Positions 52,030 through 60,816 of a stretch of 64,000 nucleotides of DNA are shown here, in pieces (the stretch's first letter is position 1; each line of letters starts with the position of its first letter). The notes under the pieces were generated by a model. That model was not told where the DNA came from and did not search any database. It was given only the letters and a program-made list of their open reading frames with translations. Made by a program: the position numbers and the translations under genes. The stretch is from Noviherbaspirillum sp. L7-7A. GTDB taxonomy: Bacteria > Pseudomonadota > Gammaproteobacteria > Burkholderiales > Burkholderiaceae_D. The stretch covers positions 310,001-374,000 of the forward strand of contig NZ_JAHQRJ010000002.1 of NCBI RefSeq assembly GCF_019052805.1, read 5' to 3'.

Positions 52030-52344
52030 GGCGGCAATATAGAAAGTGAGCGCTATAATTGCCAACGCCACGACTCGCGCGAAAGCGGCGATGCCTGCGC
52101 TAATCAAGGGCAGGCGCACGGTAGTGGCGCCAAGCTCAAGCGCTAGGGCAAGCGCAAAGGCTAAGGTTGGAGAGGGCCGGCCCGCCGCTGCCACGCTTGC
52201 CGTTGCAATCATCGGGACAAGACGCTTTGCAAAGGTCTTGAATGCCATGCGCATCTTCAAGGGCAGGCGGCGGGCAGCGATGGCTACCGTCAATCTTGCG
52301 TACACGTTCGACCGATTCATTTCGCGCTGACAGGTGGTTTGCAT
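52030..52344 (-). pseudogene. possible DoxX-family membrane protein fragment
   Basis: From an ATG at 52344 the frame has a hydrophobic stretch GRPSPTLAFALALALELGAT, TVRLPLISAGIAAFARVVAL, AIIALTFYIA, which resembles the second and third membrane helices of DoxX proteins (P-x-P-x-L...ELGG...G...R...A...A). The first helix is poorly conserved and the frame dissolves into the GFA fragment. Tentative. Confidence 0.35.
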
Positions 52345-52475
52345 AATGATTTCCCGGTATTGCTCCCTTCCTTGCCAAAAGAGGAGCACAATTGCAGTAT
52401 CGTTGTCCGCCTCTCTTTATTGAATGATCGGGCGTCCGGCTTTCTTGTCCGGGACGCCGGAATGAAATCAGTCCC

Positions 52476-53456
52476 ATGGATGCGCTATCGCAAGTCTTGC
52501 AAGTGGTCGAGCTCAGCGGCGCGGTCTTCCTGACCGCAGAGTTCACGGCGCCATGGTGCGTACTCAGCAAGGCGAGCGATGAAATCTGCGCCGCTTACCT
52601 GCCACGCTCGGACCGGGTTGTCGCGTATCACCTGATCGCCGAAGGGCACTGCGTGACATGCCTGTCTGGTGAAAAAGGATCGGCGGTTGAGCTTAATGCG
52701 GGCGATGTGCTGGTGGTGCCGCAAGGCGATGCGCATTTGCTGGGCAGCACACTGGACCTGGAGCCGGCGCCATCCGAGCAACTCCTTGCACAGCATGTCG
52801 AAATGCATCCAGGCCGGGTATTGCGCTTCAATTATGGTGGCGGCGGCACGACGACCCGCATGATCTGCGGCTTCCTGACCTGCGATGGTGTGCTGGGCAA
52901 TCCCCTTTTACTGTCCCTGCCAAAGCTGTTCAAGGTCAACATCGGCAGCGGTGTCGAATCGGCATGGCTGGCGCCGGCGCTGGATTTCGCAACGGCTGAA
53001 GCCGCCGAGCCGCGGGCCGGCAGCGCAACCATGCTGTCCAAGCTTTCGGAACTATTGTTTGTACACGCAGTGCGGCGTTGCATCGATTCCATGCCCGACA
53101 GCGAGAAGGGCTGGCTGGCCGCGCTCCGTGACCGCTATGTCGGGCCTGCGATGTTGCGCCTGCACGCGCAGCCGGCGCATGCCTGGACTGTCGATGAACT
53201 GGCTGGCAACGTTGGATTGTCCCGCTCGGCGTTTGCGCAGCGTTTCAGCGATCTGCTTGGCCAGCCGCCCATGCAATATCTGGCACGCTGGCGCCTGCGC
53301 GCCGCCGCGCATGCGCTGCGCAATGGGAGCCGGTCCCTGGCTGAAGTGGCAGGCACGGTGGGATATGACTCAGAAGCAGCTTTCAGCCGGGCATTCAAGC
53401 GCGAATTCGGTCTGCCGCCAGCGAGCTGGCGCAACAGCCATCGGCAACCCGGTTAG
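52476..53456 (+). CDS. AraC family transcriptional regulator (cupin_6 sensor)
   Basis: 326 residues. N-terminal cupin-type sensing domain (about 1-190; AAYLPRSDRVVAYHLIAEGH, GDVLVVPQGDAHLLGS) and C-terminal AraC DNA-binding domain (about 215-320): WTVDELAGNVGLSRSAFAQR, FSDLLGQPPMQYLARWRLRA, then SLAEVAGTVGYDSEAAFSRA, FKREFGLPPASWR. Length and layout match the AraC_binding_2/cupin_6 type. Divergent from the DoxX/GFA relics. It may regulate a lost or distant oxidoreductase. Intact. Confidence 0.92.
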   Translation: MDALSQVLQVVELSGAVFLTAEFTAPWCVLSKASDEICAAYLPRSDRVVAYHLIAEGHCVTCLSGEKGSAVELNAGDVLVVPQGDAHLLGSTLDLEPAPSEQLLAQHVEMHPGRVLRFNYGGGGTTTRMICGFLTCDGVLGNPLLLSLPKLFKVNIGSGVESAWLAPALDFATAEAAEPRAGSATMLSKLSELLFVHAVRRCIDSMPDSEKGWLAALRDRYVGPAMLRLHAQPAHAWTVDELAGNVGLSRSAFAQRFSDLLGQPPMQYLARWRLRAAAHALRNGSRSLAEVAGTVGYDSEAAFSRAFKREFGLPPASWRNSHRQPG

Positions 53457-53940
53457 ACGCTTATCGGCGTGATCACGGCAACGCGCTGAAACAGAACGGC
53501 TGGCCGCAGCGAAGCCAGACAGGCGCAATGACTTCCTGCATCAGCCATTATTTTCAGCGCTGAAGATGCACTCGGGATGTAATACCGTTCCTATCTGGCT
53601 TGCTTCAAATGGGGGCCGCCTTGTGCCAACGATGGCCGGTGCCAAGCGTTAACCCTCAAATACAGTTGCAGCATAGAATTACACCCAGGAAGGTATTTTC
53701 ATTGTTGAATTCATAGCAGTTAACCAACGGCGCAGTGTATGCGACCGCCGATGGTAAAGTGCAGTAGGCCACTGGCGCTTTTCTATTAATCTTGGAAAAC
53801 TTTAACGCTTATGAACAATTTTTTGCGCATTCAATGCGGCTGACCATGTTTGATCCCAGCGCAGCCCCGGCTGGCCTTGCCCTCGGGCACGCGATGTCGG
53901 CATGCGAAGCGAACCGGCCAATTACGGTTGCTGCATCTAA
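53457..53940. other. intergenic stretch, no gene seen
   Basis: About 480 bases between the AraC gene and the IS110 relic. The part from 53880 may hold eroded IS110 5' sequence, but stops interrupt it. Nothing else recognised. Confidence 0.35.
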
Positions 53941-54381
53941 GTTGGCGTCGACCTCATTGGTGCGGCCTTGCTGCTGATGGAAATCGGCACCGACATGGCG
54001 GCCATCGGCAGCCATGACCGGCTGGCCTCGTGGGCGGGCGTATGTCCGAGCAATAATGAGTCGGCAGGCAAACGCAAGTCTGGCCGGGCGCGCAAGGGCA
54101 ATCCCTACGTACGCCGGCTGCTGTGCGAATTTGCCCACTCGGCCAGGCGAACAACCTGCGCTTTCAAAGCCAGGTTCGAGTCCTCGTACCTGCGGCGAGG
54201 GCATAAACGCGCCATCATCGCCCTTGCACACAAGCTATTGCGTACCGTGTTCTTCATGCCCCAGCGTGGCCAATACTACTGGGACAGCGCCACCGACTAC
54301 GAAGCACTGACGGTCAAACGCAACGCACCTCGCTGGATCAAGGCCCTCACCAAGTTCGGCTTCATCGCCAAGCCGGCTTGA
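53941..54381 (+). pseudogene. IS110-family transposase, C-terminal part
   Basis: The frame from 53941, just after a stop, reads VGVDLIGAALLLMEIGTDMA, RLASWAGVCPSNNESAGKRK, SGRARKGNPYVRRLLCEFAH, SARRTTCAFKARFESSYLRR, HKRAIIALAHKLLRTVFFM and APRWIKALTKFGFIAKPA. This is the Transposase_20 (HhH/DEDD-linked) C-terminal domain of IS110 transposases with the serine of SAGKRKSG. The N-terminal DEDD catalytic domain is missing. Confidence 0.85.
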
Positions 54382-54688
54382 GGGTATGCCCACAGCAATT
54401 CTTAATGACCTGCACAGGTCAGGACGGCGTGCGTCCGTCGCCTACAGTTCTTTCACGTGACGTTAAGCGGAAGTAGCCGGATGCGAAAAGCGGTTATTCA
54501 ATTCAAGTGCTTCACGCGATCAGCCACGATCGTCCGTAGCTACGCTGCTAGACATGCCTGCAGCACAAGGACGCGCTATTGTCATCGGAATGCAAAATGC
54601 CGGCGCCTGCTTAAGTGCATATAGGTCACACCCCAGAATAGGCCATCCAACCGTTTGGATGGCTAGGCTTTTGTGCTGCATGCGGATT
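54382..54688. other. intergenic stretch, no gene seen
   Basis: About 300 bases between the IS110 relic and the tautomerase stop. No gene, terminator or repeat was recognised. Confidence 0.35.
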
Positions 54689-55078
54689 CTAATGATGATA
54701 GCGATACTCCTGGGTATATCCGCCGAAGCCATAGGAAGCAGCCCGCACGTCCTGAACGTAGATGTAGCTCTCCTCGTGCAGGCTTCCAAGGATTCTGGCG
54801 AAACCGTCAAAAGCTTCTCTAATATAGAGTGCCTTTTCGTCCTTCGTGTTGGTCTCGTCCGTAATCTTTATATCGAAGTAAAAACTGTGCTTTTGCTGCT
54901 CGCTAAGCGATGTGCCGCCGACTATCCAGTTATCCGGGTCGATGTAATCTATTGCGATAGCGGTTACCTCCCTCTTCTTTTTCAAGATACGCGTGGTCAG
55001 ATCAAGCAGAAGCTCAGATATTTGCCTTGTCAGTTCAGGGGATTTTGCTCCACTTACTTTTACATTAAGGATGGGCAT
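54689..55078 (-). CDS. 4-oxalocrotonate tautomerase-like protein
   Basis: 129 residues beginning Met-Pro: PILNVKVSGAKSPELTRQIS, so Pro1 of the processed protein would be the catalytic base, followed by LLDLTTRILKKKREVTAIAI and an extended C-terminal part (FYFDIKITDETNTKDEKALY). Longer than the 60-residue 4-OT, similar to the 130-residue tautomerase subgroup. AGGAG lies six bases upstream of the ATG. The gene follows marR by 46 bases, and the same 16-base operator-like sequence precedes both. Confidence 0.85.
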   Translation of the reverse strand: MPILNVKVSGAKSPELTRQISELLLDLTTRILKKKREVTAIAIDYIDPDNWIVGGTSLSEQQKHSFYFDIKITDETNTKDEKALYIREAFDGFARILGSLHEESYIYVQDVRAASYGFGGYTQEYRYHH

Positions 55079-55091
55079 TTCATACTCCTTT

Positions 55092-55109
55092 TAGTTAGCT
55101 ATGCAACTA
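55092..55109 (-). promoter_or_regulatory. MarR-type operator in front of the tautomerase gene
   Basis: TAGTTAGCTATGCAACTA has inverted arms TAGTT/AACTA around AGCTATGC. The 16 bases GTTAGCTATGCAACTA recur exactly at 55564-55579 upstream of marR. TTGTCA (minus strand, about 55111-55116) may be the -35 of a promoter it overlaps. Confidence 0.65.
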
Positions 55110-55124
55110 CATTGACAAAAAAAT

Positions 55125-55541
55125 TTATTCTAGCGAGGAGCGAATGTTTCTCATTTTTGAGACAATCTCGTCAAATTGGGTGTCGCCCAGATCTTTTTTC
55201 AAACGTTTTGTGATTGCTGCGCTTTCTGCATTGAGACGATCTTTCATCTTTTGGGCCAATGCCGTTGGATGAATTCCATACTCCCTGCCGTCCGATTCAG
55301 TTGTGCGGCGCTCCACCAGTCCCAATTTTTGCAACCCGTCCAATGTTCGCGTAGCAGTTGGCCGAGAAATAGTCAGTTCCTTCGCCAGTTCATTTTGTAG
55401 TAATGAAGGCTTTTCGAGCACCACTCGCAGCATAAACGCTTGTGACGGCGTAAGGCCGAGCGGTTTGAACGCTTTAGTCCATTCTCGCTCGACTAAGCGA
55501 GCCAGAGCAGTAGTGTTGAAATAAAGGCAGTGATCAAACAT
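55125..55541 (-). CDS. MarR family transcriptional regulator
   Basis: 138 residues. Winged HTH: LTPSQAFMLRVVLEKPSLLQ, NELAKELTISRPTATRTLDG, LQKLGLVERRTTESDGREYG (wing), with dimerisation helices at both ends. Normal length. It probably represses itself and the following tautomerase gene through the duplicated operator at 55092 and 55564. Effector unknown, likely a phenolic or electrophilic compound by analogy with the family. Confidence 0.92.
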   Translation of the reverse strand: MFDHCLYFNTTALARLVEREWTKAFKPLGLTPSQAFMLRVVLEKPSLLQNELAKELTISRPTATRTLDGLQKLGLVERRTTESDGREYGIHPTALAQKMKDRLNAESAAITKRLKKDLGDTQFDEIVSKMRNIRSSLE

Positions 55542-55563
55542 GCATGTACATTATCAAAGATTG

Positions 55564-55579
55564 GTTAGCTATGCAACTA
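55564..55579 (-). promoter_or_regulatory. MarR-type operator in front of marR
   Basis: GTTAGCTATGCAACTA, identical over 16 bases to the site before the tautomerase gene (55094-55109). It lies 23 bases upstream of the marR start and overlaps a possible -35 TTGCAT on the minus strand. Confidence 0.65.
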
Positions 55580-55802
55580 TATTTCACATTTACCTTAGAC
55601 ATATCCTCTCTTTGGAATGAAAGGCTGCTTTGTAGACTACACGCTCACCGGCTGCTTCTGGGCGACGTACGTCCTTGATTGCAGCGTGGAAAGGTCCGCT
55701 ATCAGCCTATTGTGAATTTTGAGGGGTTTTCGCCGTGACGTATCGACGAAAACCCCCTACTTATACAAACTTTAGGCTTATGGTATTCAAACTTCTGTGC
55801 TT
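55580..55802. other. short non-coding gap
   Basis: Upstream of marR. A near-palindrome around GGGGTTTTCGCC / CGACGAAAACCCC (about 55721-55757) forms a stem. No gene seen. Confidence 0.35.
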
Positions 55803-56030
55803 TCAGTCCAAGTTGGTATGGTCCAGCAGCAGTTGCACGGCATGCATGTTCTTAATTTGGCGGTAGATCAACGTCACTTTTGTCCAACCCATGGTGTGGG
55901 TTTCATAGGCTGCACAATTGAGTCCGTTGGATTTGACCCACGAAGCAACGATCCGAGCATATTGTCGAGTCGTGATGCGCCTACAATCAATGACGCGGAA
56001 TTCGGTTCGCTGGAACGGACAGCTGCGCAA
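55803..56030 (-). pseudogene. C-terminal half of a tyrosine recombinase (integrase)
   Basis: Reads RITTRQYARIVASWVKSNGL, NCAAYETHTMGWTKVTLIYR and QIKNMHAVQLLLDHTNLD then a stop. This is the catalytic half of the short phage-type integrase whose N-terminal half is seen at 25246-25448. The active-site H-x-x-R (THTMRRTK in intact relatives) has become THTMGWTK, and the LGHT motif is LDHT; the terminal catalytic-Tyr segment is lost. A dead fragment. Confidence 0.78.
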
Positions 56031-56132
56031 GCACCGCTACCTCTTTCGGGCTTCGTCCCCTAGAGCTTCATGGCCTAAGGCGTATACTGTTGGAGCGTCG
56101 GGTTTCGTCCGGCGGCTACACAGAAGACCGCA

Positions 56133-56567
56133 ATGATCAAGAAAATCCATCCCAAAGATATCAACCAGAATGCGCAGGCGTTGCTGGCCGCTCTCAAAAA
56201 AGCAGGCGTTGACCTGAGCGACGAGCCTGGCACGCCTGGCAGGCTATGGCGCGCGCTGGCCGCCGGCAGCCGTGAGGGGCTTACCGCAGAGTTTTTGTCG
56301 GAAATTCAAGCACGCGACGAAATGGTCGCCGAAATAGAAGCAGCACGAGCCAGATTCGATGCAACAGGCAACCAAAATCCAGCGGATCTAGGTTTTTTAC
56401 TCCTCGGCCTCTTTTGCACGTCTACCAGCGATTCGTTCGAAATAGCAGGTGATATTCTGGCTTTACTGCGCGCGAAGAAAGCCGGTCGCGCTTCTCCTAA
56501 TGAGTATGACGAACGCGCAACACGCATCATCAACCCCACCCTGCCCGCCGACCGTGAGGCAGGCTAG
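56133..56567 (+). CDS. hypothetical protein, soluble helical
   Basis: 144 residues, start ATG at 56133 (weak AGAAGA upstream). Sequence such as INQNAQALLAALKKAGVDLS, RLWRALAAGSREGLTAEFLS and FLLLGLFCTSTSDSFEIAGD is protein-like, rich in Ala/Leu/Glu and probably helical, without signal or membrane segment. I do not recognise a family. It lies between the integrase relic and an empty stretch, so it may belong to the remains of a mobile element. Confidence 0.55.
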   Translation: MIKKIHPKDINQNAQALLAALKKAGVDLSDEPGTPGRLWRALAAGSREGLTAEFLSEIQARDEMVAEIEAARARFDATGNQNPADLGFLLLGLFCTSTSDSFEIAGDILALLRAKKAGRASPNEYDERATRIINPTLPADREAG

Positions 56568-57034
56568 CAATAATCTCCAGGTCTGTCTCAGGTCTCTCTA
56601 AAACAGCTCCCAAAACGCCCGCTGAAGGCAACCTAGCGTTCGTCTAGTCCGTTCTCGCAAAAGCTTCCCATAGTTTTGGCCACCGGTTTTAGTGTGTGTT
56701 GGCCAATGCAGTTCAGTGTAGTGAGAGGTGGCCCCTTTGGTTTGGGCAGAAATCGCTCGGTCTTAAGTGGGGCCTGATTCACTTGAGCTTTGTGAACCAT
56801 TTCCAGCGTTAGTTTTCCCCATTCTGATGCAGCACAGTGCGAGCTGCTTCAGCAACTTATATACACACATAATTATTTCTGCAGTCTGCTGTATCCTAGA
56901 ATCATAACAAAATGAGGGAAGATGGGGCTCCCTTTTGTTTCTTTATACTCATTAAAATGCTTGATGCAACTTCGAACCTAACGACAGCTAGGACTTGAAA
57001 AATGTAAATTGAAGCTATTAGGGAAATCATTGAG
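56568..57034. other. intergenic stretch, no gene seen
   Basis: About 470 bases, AT-rich towards the right, probably the old promoter of the DUF1016 gene. Nothing else recognised. Confidence 0.35.
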
Positions 57035-57639
57035 ATGCCTAATATTAATCTGGATCTTCTGAATGGATATGTTGATTAGTTAGCAAGTGTAAAGAAACGT
57101 ATTGCTACCGCTCAGCAAAGAGCGTCGCTTACCGTCAACCAAGAACTCGTATTGCTTTATTGGCAAATTGGTCAGCAAATTTTGGACCGCCAGCAGCACC
57201 AAAGGTGGGGGCAAAAGTAATTGACCAACTCTCCCGTGATTTAGTCTCATCCTTTCCTGCGATGAAAGGTTTTTCCCCACGTAATCTGAAGTATATCCGC
57301 GCTTTTGCACAAGCTTGGCCAGACGAGGCAATTGTGCAAGCGGTGCTTGCACAACTGCCTTGGTATCACCAGATCGCTCTACTCGATAAGCTTGACAGTG
57401 TCATGGAGCGGCGTTGGTATGCCCGAAAAGCGATTGAACATAGCTGGTCTCGTAACGTCTTGGTGATGCAAATAGAAACGCGCCTACTGCAGCGCCAAGG
57501 AGCAGCTTCTACCAACTTTGCGACACGGTTGCCGCCCTTACAATCTGACTTGGCCCATGCAACCCTGAAAGATCCATACATCTTCGATTTTCTAGGTTTA
57601 TCTGAGGATGCCCAGGAACGGGACAACATATCCTCCTGA
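57035..57639 (+). pseudogene. DUF1016 / YhcG-type nuclease, truncated and frameshifted
   Basis: From ATG 57035: PNINLDLLNGYVD, in-frame TAG, LASVKKRIATAQQRASLTVN, QELVLLYWQIGQQILDRQQH; then after a one-base shift at a G5 run (57207-57211) GAKVIDQLSRDLVSSFPAMK, GFSPRNLKYIRAFAQAW, IVQAVLAQLPWYHQIALLDK, WYARKAIEHSWSRNVLVMQI and KDPYIFDFLGLSEDAQERD, where it stops. This is the N-terminal DUF1016 domain; the C-terminal PD-(D/E)XK nuclease domain is absent. Such proteins are often carried near restriction or mobile elements. Confidence 0.82.
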
Positions 57640-57949
57640 GTGTGAGGTACCGCACGGAGGTGCAAACCCTAGTCATTCAGAATTGGGACATCAGTTTTGT
57701 GGATGTAGCCCGAGGGTACGGCCGGCACTGTGCGCCGGAGGCAAGGCCGGGTCTTCTTGAGCTCAAGACAGGGCAGTCAAGGAGCGAGAGGGCGAAATCC
57801 TAATGTCTGCCTATACAATCTTACGGCGCCTCGTGGCGAGGCTCCCTGTGCTATCCCATCCAAGACGAGTCCTGAGTGGCCTACGAGCGTAGATCTCCAC
57901 AAAAATCGCCAGTCGCCTCATGTGCAGGCAAAGCTCGAGGGAGCTAGCC
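57640..57949. other. intergenic stretch, no gene seen
   Basis: GC-rich gap with a 6-bp stem GCCTCG-TGG-CGAGGC at about 57831-57845 and CGGCCGGCACTGTGCGCCGG-like dyads near 57718. No gene recognised. AGGGAG at 57938-57943 serves the next gene. Confidence 0.35.
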
Positions 57950-58804
57950 GTGCTAACGCCTGCGTCCCGGGACGCCTTGTTGAACGCCATACACCGACCG
58001 ACGTCATCGGTTGCAGAAGTCGGTGTCAGCTTAGCATTGGGTCTGCGCGACGGCATGCGGCCCCGACTGGCATTGATGTCAATCATGGCAGGTTTGGTAG
58101 CCTTTGCAGTCTGGCTAAGCGTATTCATTGTCTGGCGCAGCGACCTATGGACATGGTCCGACATCGCAGCGAAGTGGGCAATGAATGGGCTGCTTTCGCT
58201 GGTCTGGCCTGACGGTGGGGGCGCTGGAAGAGACGTCGCGACGTCAGTACCGACCGCCGTTTCCGTGCCAGAGAGAGCACTCCATCGGATCACCATGCCA
58301 ATGGTAAACGCAGTGAAAGTCTTGCTGATCACCGCAAGTCTTGTATTGCTGATCATGCTCAGCATGCGCGTCTATTTAGAGGTTTTTCTCATGAGCCGCG
58401 TGCAGGAGCAGTGCCTGAAACATTATTCCTTTCCGTCTTTGGGCGTTAAAGCGAGTGTTAGCCTCAACGCCCTTTCTTCGTTAAAGATGTTGATCATTCT
58501 AGCTGGGGGCTTACTGCTGCTGGTTATTCCTGTGCTGGGCGGAGTTTTATTCTCCTTATTGGCCAGTTATCTGAATGTGCGTAGCTTGGTGAATGACGCT
58601 TTGGAAGATCTTGCTACGGTTAAAGAACGCCGCACGATCGTGCAGGCGATGCGTCTTCCGATGCTGCTACTTGGCATAGCGGTGACAGGTCTGCTGCTGA
58701 TTCCACTAGCAGGATTGTTTGTTCCAGCCATCTTAGGCGCAAGTGTTTGCCATCTGTGCATGAGGGCGTTGGTGAAAATGCGCTCGACTGTTCCGAACGC
58801 TTAA
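57950..58804 (+). CDS. EI24-domain/CysZ-like membrane protein
   Basis: 284 residues from a GTG at 57950, chosen because AGGGAG lies six bases upstream (an ATG at 57920 is possible). At least four to six membrane segments: ALMSIMAGLVAFAVWLSVFI, VLLITASLVLLIMLSMRVYL, ILAGGLLLLVIPVLGGVLFS and MLLLGIAVTGLLLIPLAGLF. Layout and the RPRLAL...W start resemble the EI24 domain (CysZ-like) proteins found next to molybdopterin genes in Burkholderiales, whose role is unsettled. Stands alone. Confidence 0.7.
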   Translation: MLTPASRDALLNAIHRPTSSVAEVGVSLALGLRDGMRPRLALMSIMAGLVAFAVWLSVFIVWRSDLWTWSDIAAKWAMNGLLSLVWPDGGGAGRDVATSVPTAVSVPERALHRITMPMVNAVKVLLITASLVLLIMLSMRVYLEVFLMSRVQEQCLKHYSFPSLGVKASVSLNALSSLKMLIILAGGLLLLVIPVLGGVLFSLLASYLNVRSLVNDALEDLATVKERRTIVQAMRLPMLLLGIAVTGLLLIPLAGLFVPAILGASVCHLCMRALVKMRSTVPNA

Positions 58805-58988
58805 ATCATCTCTCCCGGCTTGGCTAGACGAAGCCATGCAGTAGCGCCTACCTATGTATAAACGATCCCGAATGAATTCCATTAAAATATTTAAGTATCA
58901 TTTATCCATAGATGCTTCTAGTATGGCTCTACACCAAACGCAAACACGTTAGCGGACCCTTCTACACCACATCTCTTAGGAGTCTCCC

Positions 58989-59318
58989 ATGTCAAATCTT
59001 CAAGCGATCCACCACGCTGCAGACACCGCCGCCGATGTTCACCGCGATGCATATAACGCTGCCTTCTATGAGCTCGGTTTGAAATGGCATTGGGATGAGG
59101 CGGTTTACGAGAACGTGCTGGCGGAAAGCCAAGAAAGGGAGCGCATCCTCGCGTACATGACTATGCACCAGACGCATTTGTTGAAAGCGTACGATCCTGA
59201 CTTCCTGATTGCTGCAATCCAGACCACAAAAGCACGCTGCTACGATACGCTGGTGCAAACCGGCACCAGGCGAACGACCAATTGGGCCGAATTCCACCAG
59301 GCGCAGATCGGCTCCTAA
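58989..59318 (+). CDS. hypothetical protein
   Basis: 109 residues, AGGAG seven bases before the ATG at 58989. The sequence is well formed and soluble, rich in His, Trp and aromatic residues: HHAADTAADVHRDAYNAAFY, ELGLKWHWDEAVYENVLAES, AYMTMHQTHLLKAYDPDFLI. Mostly helical. Family not recognised, although the composition resembles small conserved proteins of Oxalobacteraceae. Monocistronic as far as can be seen. Confidence 0.7.
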   Translation: MSNLQAIHHAADTAADVHRDAYNAAFYELGLKWHWDEAVYENVLAESQERERILAYMTMHQTHLLKAYDPDFLIAAIQTTKARCYDTLVQTGTRRTTNWAEFHQAQIGS

Positions 59319-59431
59319 GCCCAGACGCCAAAAGGTCACAGGCTTTGCCGACATGGGCCGTTTGGCACTGAAACCTCATCAGTAAGAGCCAGGTGCCGAA
59401 CGCGGAAGGTGTGCTTGTCGCCGGCTCTATG

Positions 59432-59580
59432 CACTACCAGCCATTAGACAGGCAAGGCCAGTGATGGGAGTGGTGGTGGAGCTCGGCCGCCTTACCGACA
59501 TCCCGACGCCGCATAGAGACGCCGTCTACGCATTGGTCGATCTGCAAAAAGCGGCATACGCAGCGATAAGGTTCGCCTAG
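59432..59580 (+). pseudogene. C-terminal fragment of 2-dehydropantoate 2-reductase
   Basis: In frame to a TAG at 59578: RPVMGVVVELGRLTDIPTPH, RDAVYALVDLQKAAYA. This corresponds to the end of PanE/ApbA reductases (ALVGAVVELGRLxGxxTPHxDAVYALVKL). Nothing of the N-terminal Rossmann domain is present. A short relic. Confidence 0.6.
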
Positions 59581-59680
59581 CTGGAAGGCAGTAGGCTGGG
59601 CGCCGATTGTCGTTGCCCGGTCAAATGCATTTGCAGCGCTTGCTGAGATTGCGCTCAGCGGACTTTTCCCTTTTTCTTTC

Positions 59681-59869
59681 ATGAAAACATCTGGTCGCAA
59701 TCCTAGGCAAAATCACCTCTATGCGATTACGCGTGCGAAGTTGGCGTTCGATAACCTGATGACCGCGCAAACCAAGGAAGAACGACGCAAGGCCCGCCTT
59801 TGGATGTTGGCCTGGACCAAGACAGCCAACGTTCACTTGCTGGGCAACGACTTGGTACGCACCCGATAG
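59681..59869 (+). CDS. small basic hypothetical protein
   Basis: 62 codons: KTSGRNPRQNHLYAITRAKL, AFDNLMTAQTKEERRKARLW, MLAWTKTANVHLLGNDL. Basic and helical, protein-like, but no clear ribosome binding site. Family not recognised. Confidence 0.35.
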   Translation: MKTSGRNPRQNHLYAITRAKLAFDNLMTAQTKEERRKARLWMLAWTKTANVHLLGNDLVRTR

Positions 59870-60070
59870 CCGGTAAAGGGTGCCGTTGTTGCGTCGTCAT
59901 CCGATCCTGTCCACCACCAAAAACAGGCGCCTCACCATGGGACGTTTGGAAAGACAAATGCCGGACCGTTGCGCATTCGTCAGCCAGCAAAAACAAAAAA
60001 GTTGTAAGTCTTCCGCGATGCAACGAGGCGCATGACTATCAGCGGCCTCGCCGCGACACCGGCTTGCCGG

Positions 60071-60781
60071 TCAGCTTCCCCGCTTCGGAACGTTCATATC
60101 AACCGTCGACCTGCCGGTCGTGCCCGAGGTTTGGTCGAGATCCAAGCCGCTTCGCTGCGATCCTGAGGTCTGATCCACGTCGACCACCGTGCTGCGTACC
60201 GTGTCGGAAATTTGCTCCGTGCGGGACGTTGCCTCCTTGCCAACTACCACTTCCTCTCCTATATGCGCCGTTTTGCTGACGACTGCCTTCTATGCTGTCA
60301 CACGAACCTCGATGGACTGCGCCGCACTCAAATCGGCTTCGGTTGCAGGGCGGTCCACGGGGCGCAGTTCAATCGTCGCGTGCTCTTCGCGAAGGGTAAC
60401 GTTTTCAGATACTGGCGTCTCTACCAATCGCGACACTATGCGGACTGCACCCATATCGACTTGGCGCTTGCCAACTTCCAAGTCCTCTTGGATAACCGGA
60501 ATTACCCGGGCACGCTCTTCAGCGACTTGACCTGCCGTAAAGGGTGGAGAGTTCTTCTGGTATCCTGTATAGCCAGTGTTGCGCCACGCGGCCATGTGCT
60601 CCTCGATATTGACAGCGCCCACGCTGGCCAGCGCAGAACGTGCCGCATCGACTTTGGTTTCATCCTCGACAGTGACGGTCACCACTGCACCGCCGCGACG
60701 CACGGCCTCGGTATAGTGGCCAGCATCGTCGCTGTTCGAACCGCCAAAGAGGTTGGAGAAGAAATTTTCCACGCCTGCCAT
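60071..60781 (-). pseudogene. YsnF/AvaK-domain stress protein interrupted by an amber codon
   Basis: From ATG 60781: AGVENFFSNLFGGSNSDDAG, then a general-stress flavin-independent N-domain with AVVTVTVEDETKVDAARSAL, and the YsnF/DUF2382 domain IPVIQEDLEVGKRQVDMGAV, RIVSRLVETPVSENVTLREE, HATIELRPVDRPATEADLSA. A TAG at 60290-60292 follows VRVTA, but the same frame continues with KAVVSKTAHIGEEVVVGKEA, TSRTEQISDTVRSTVVDVDQ and a Thr/Ser-rich tail to a TGA at 60071. The intact protein would be about 236 residues. Function is poorly known, linked to stress and photosynthetic relatives. An IS5-family element lies 35 bases upstream of the start and may disturb its promoter. Confidence 0.75.
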
Positions 60782-60816
60782 GAACCCACCACTCGACCCG
60801 GTTTGGGGAGTGCTTA

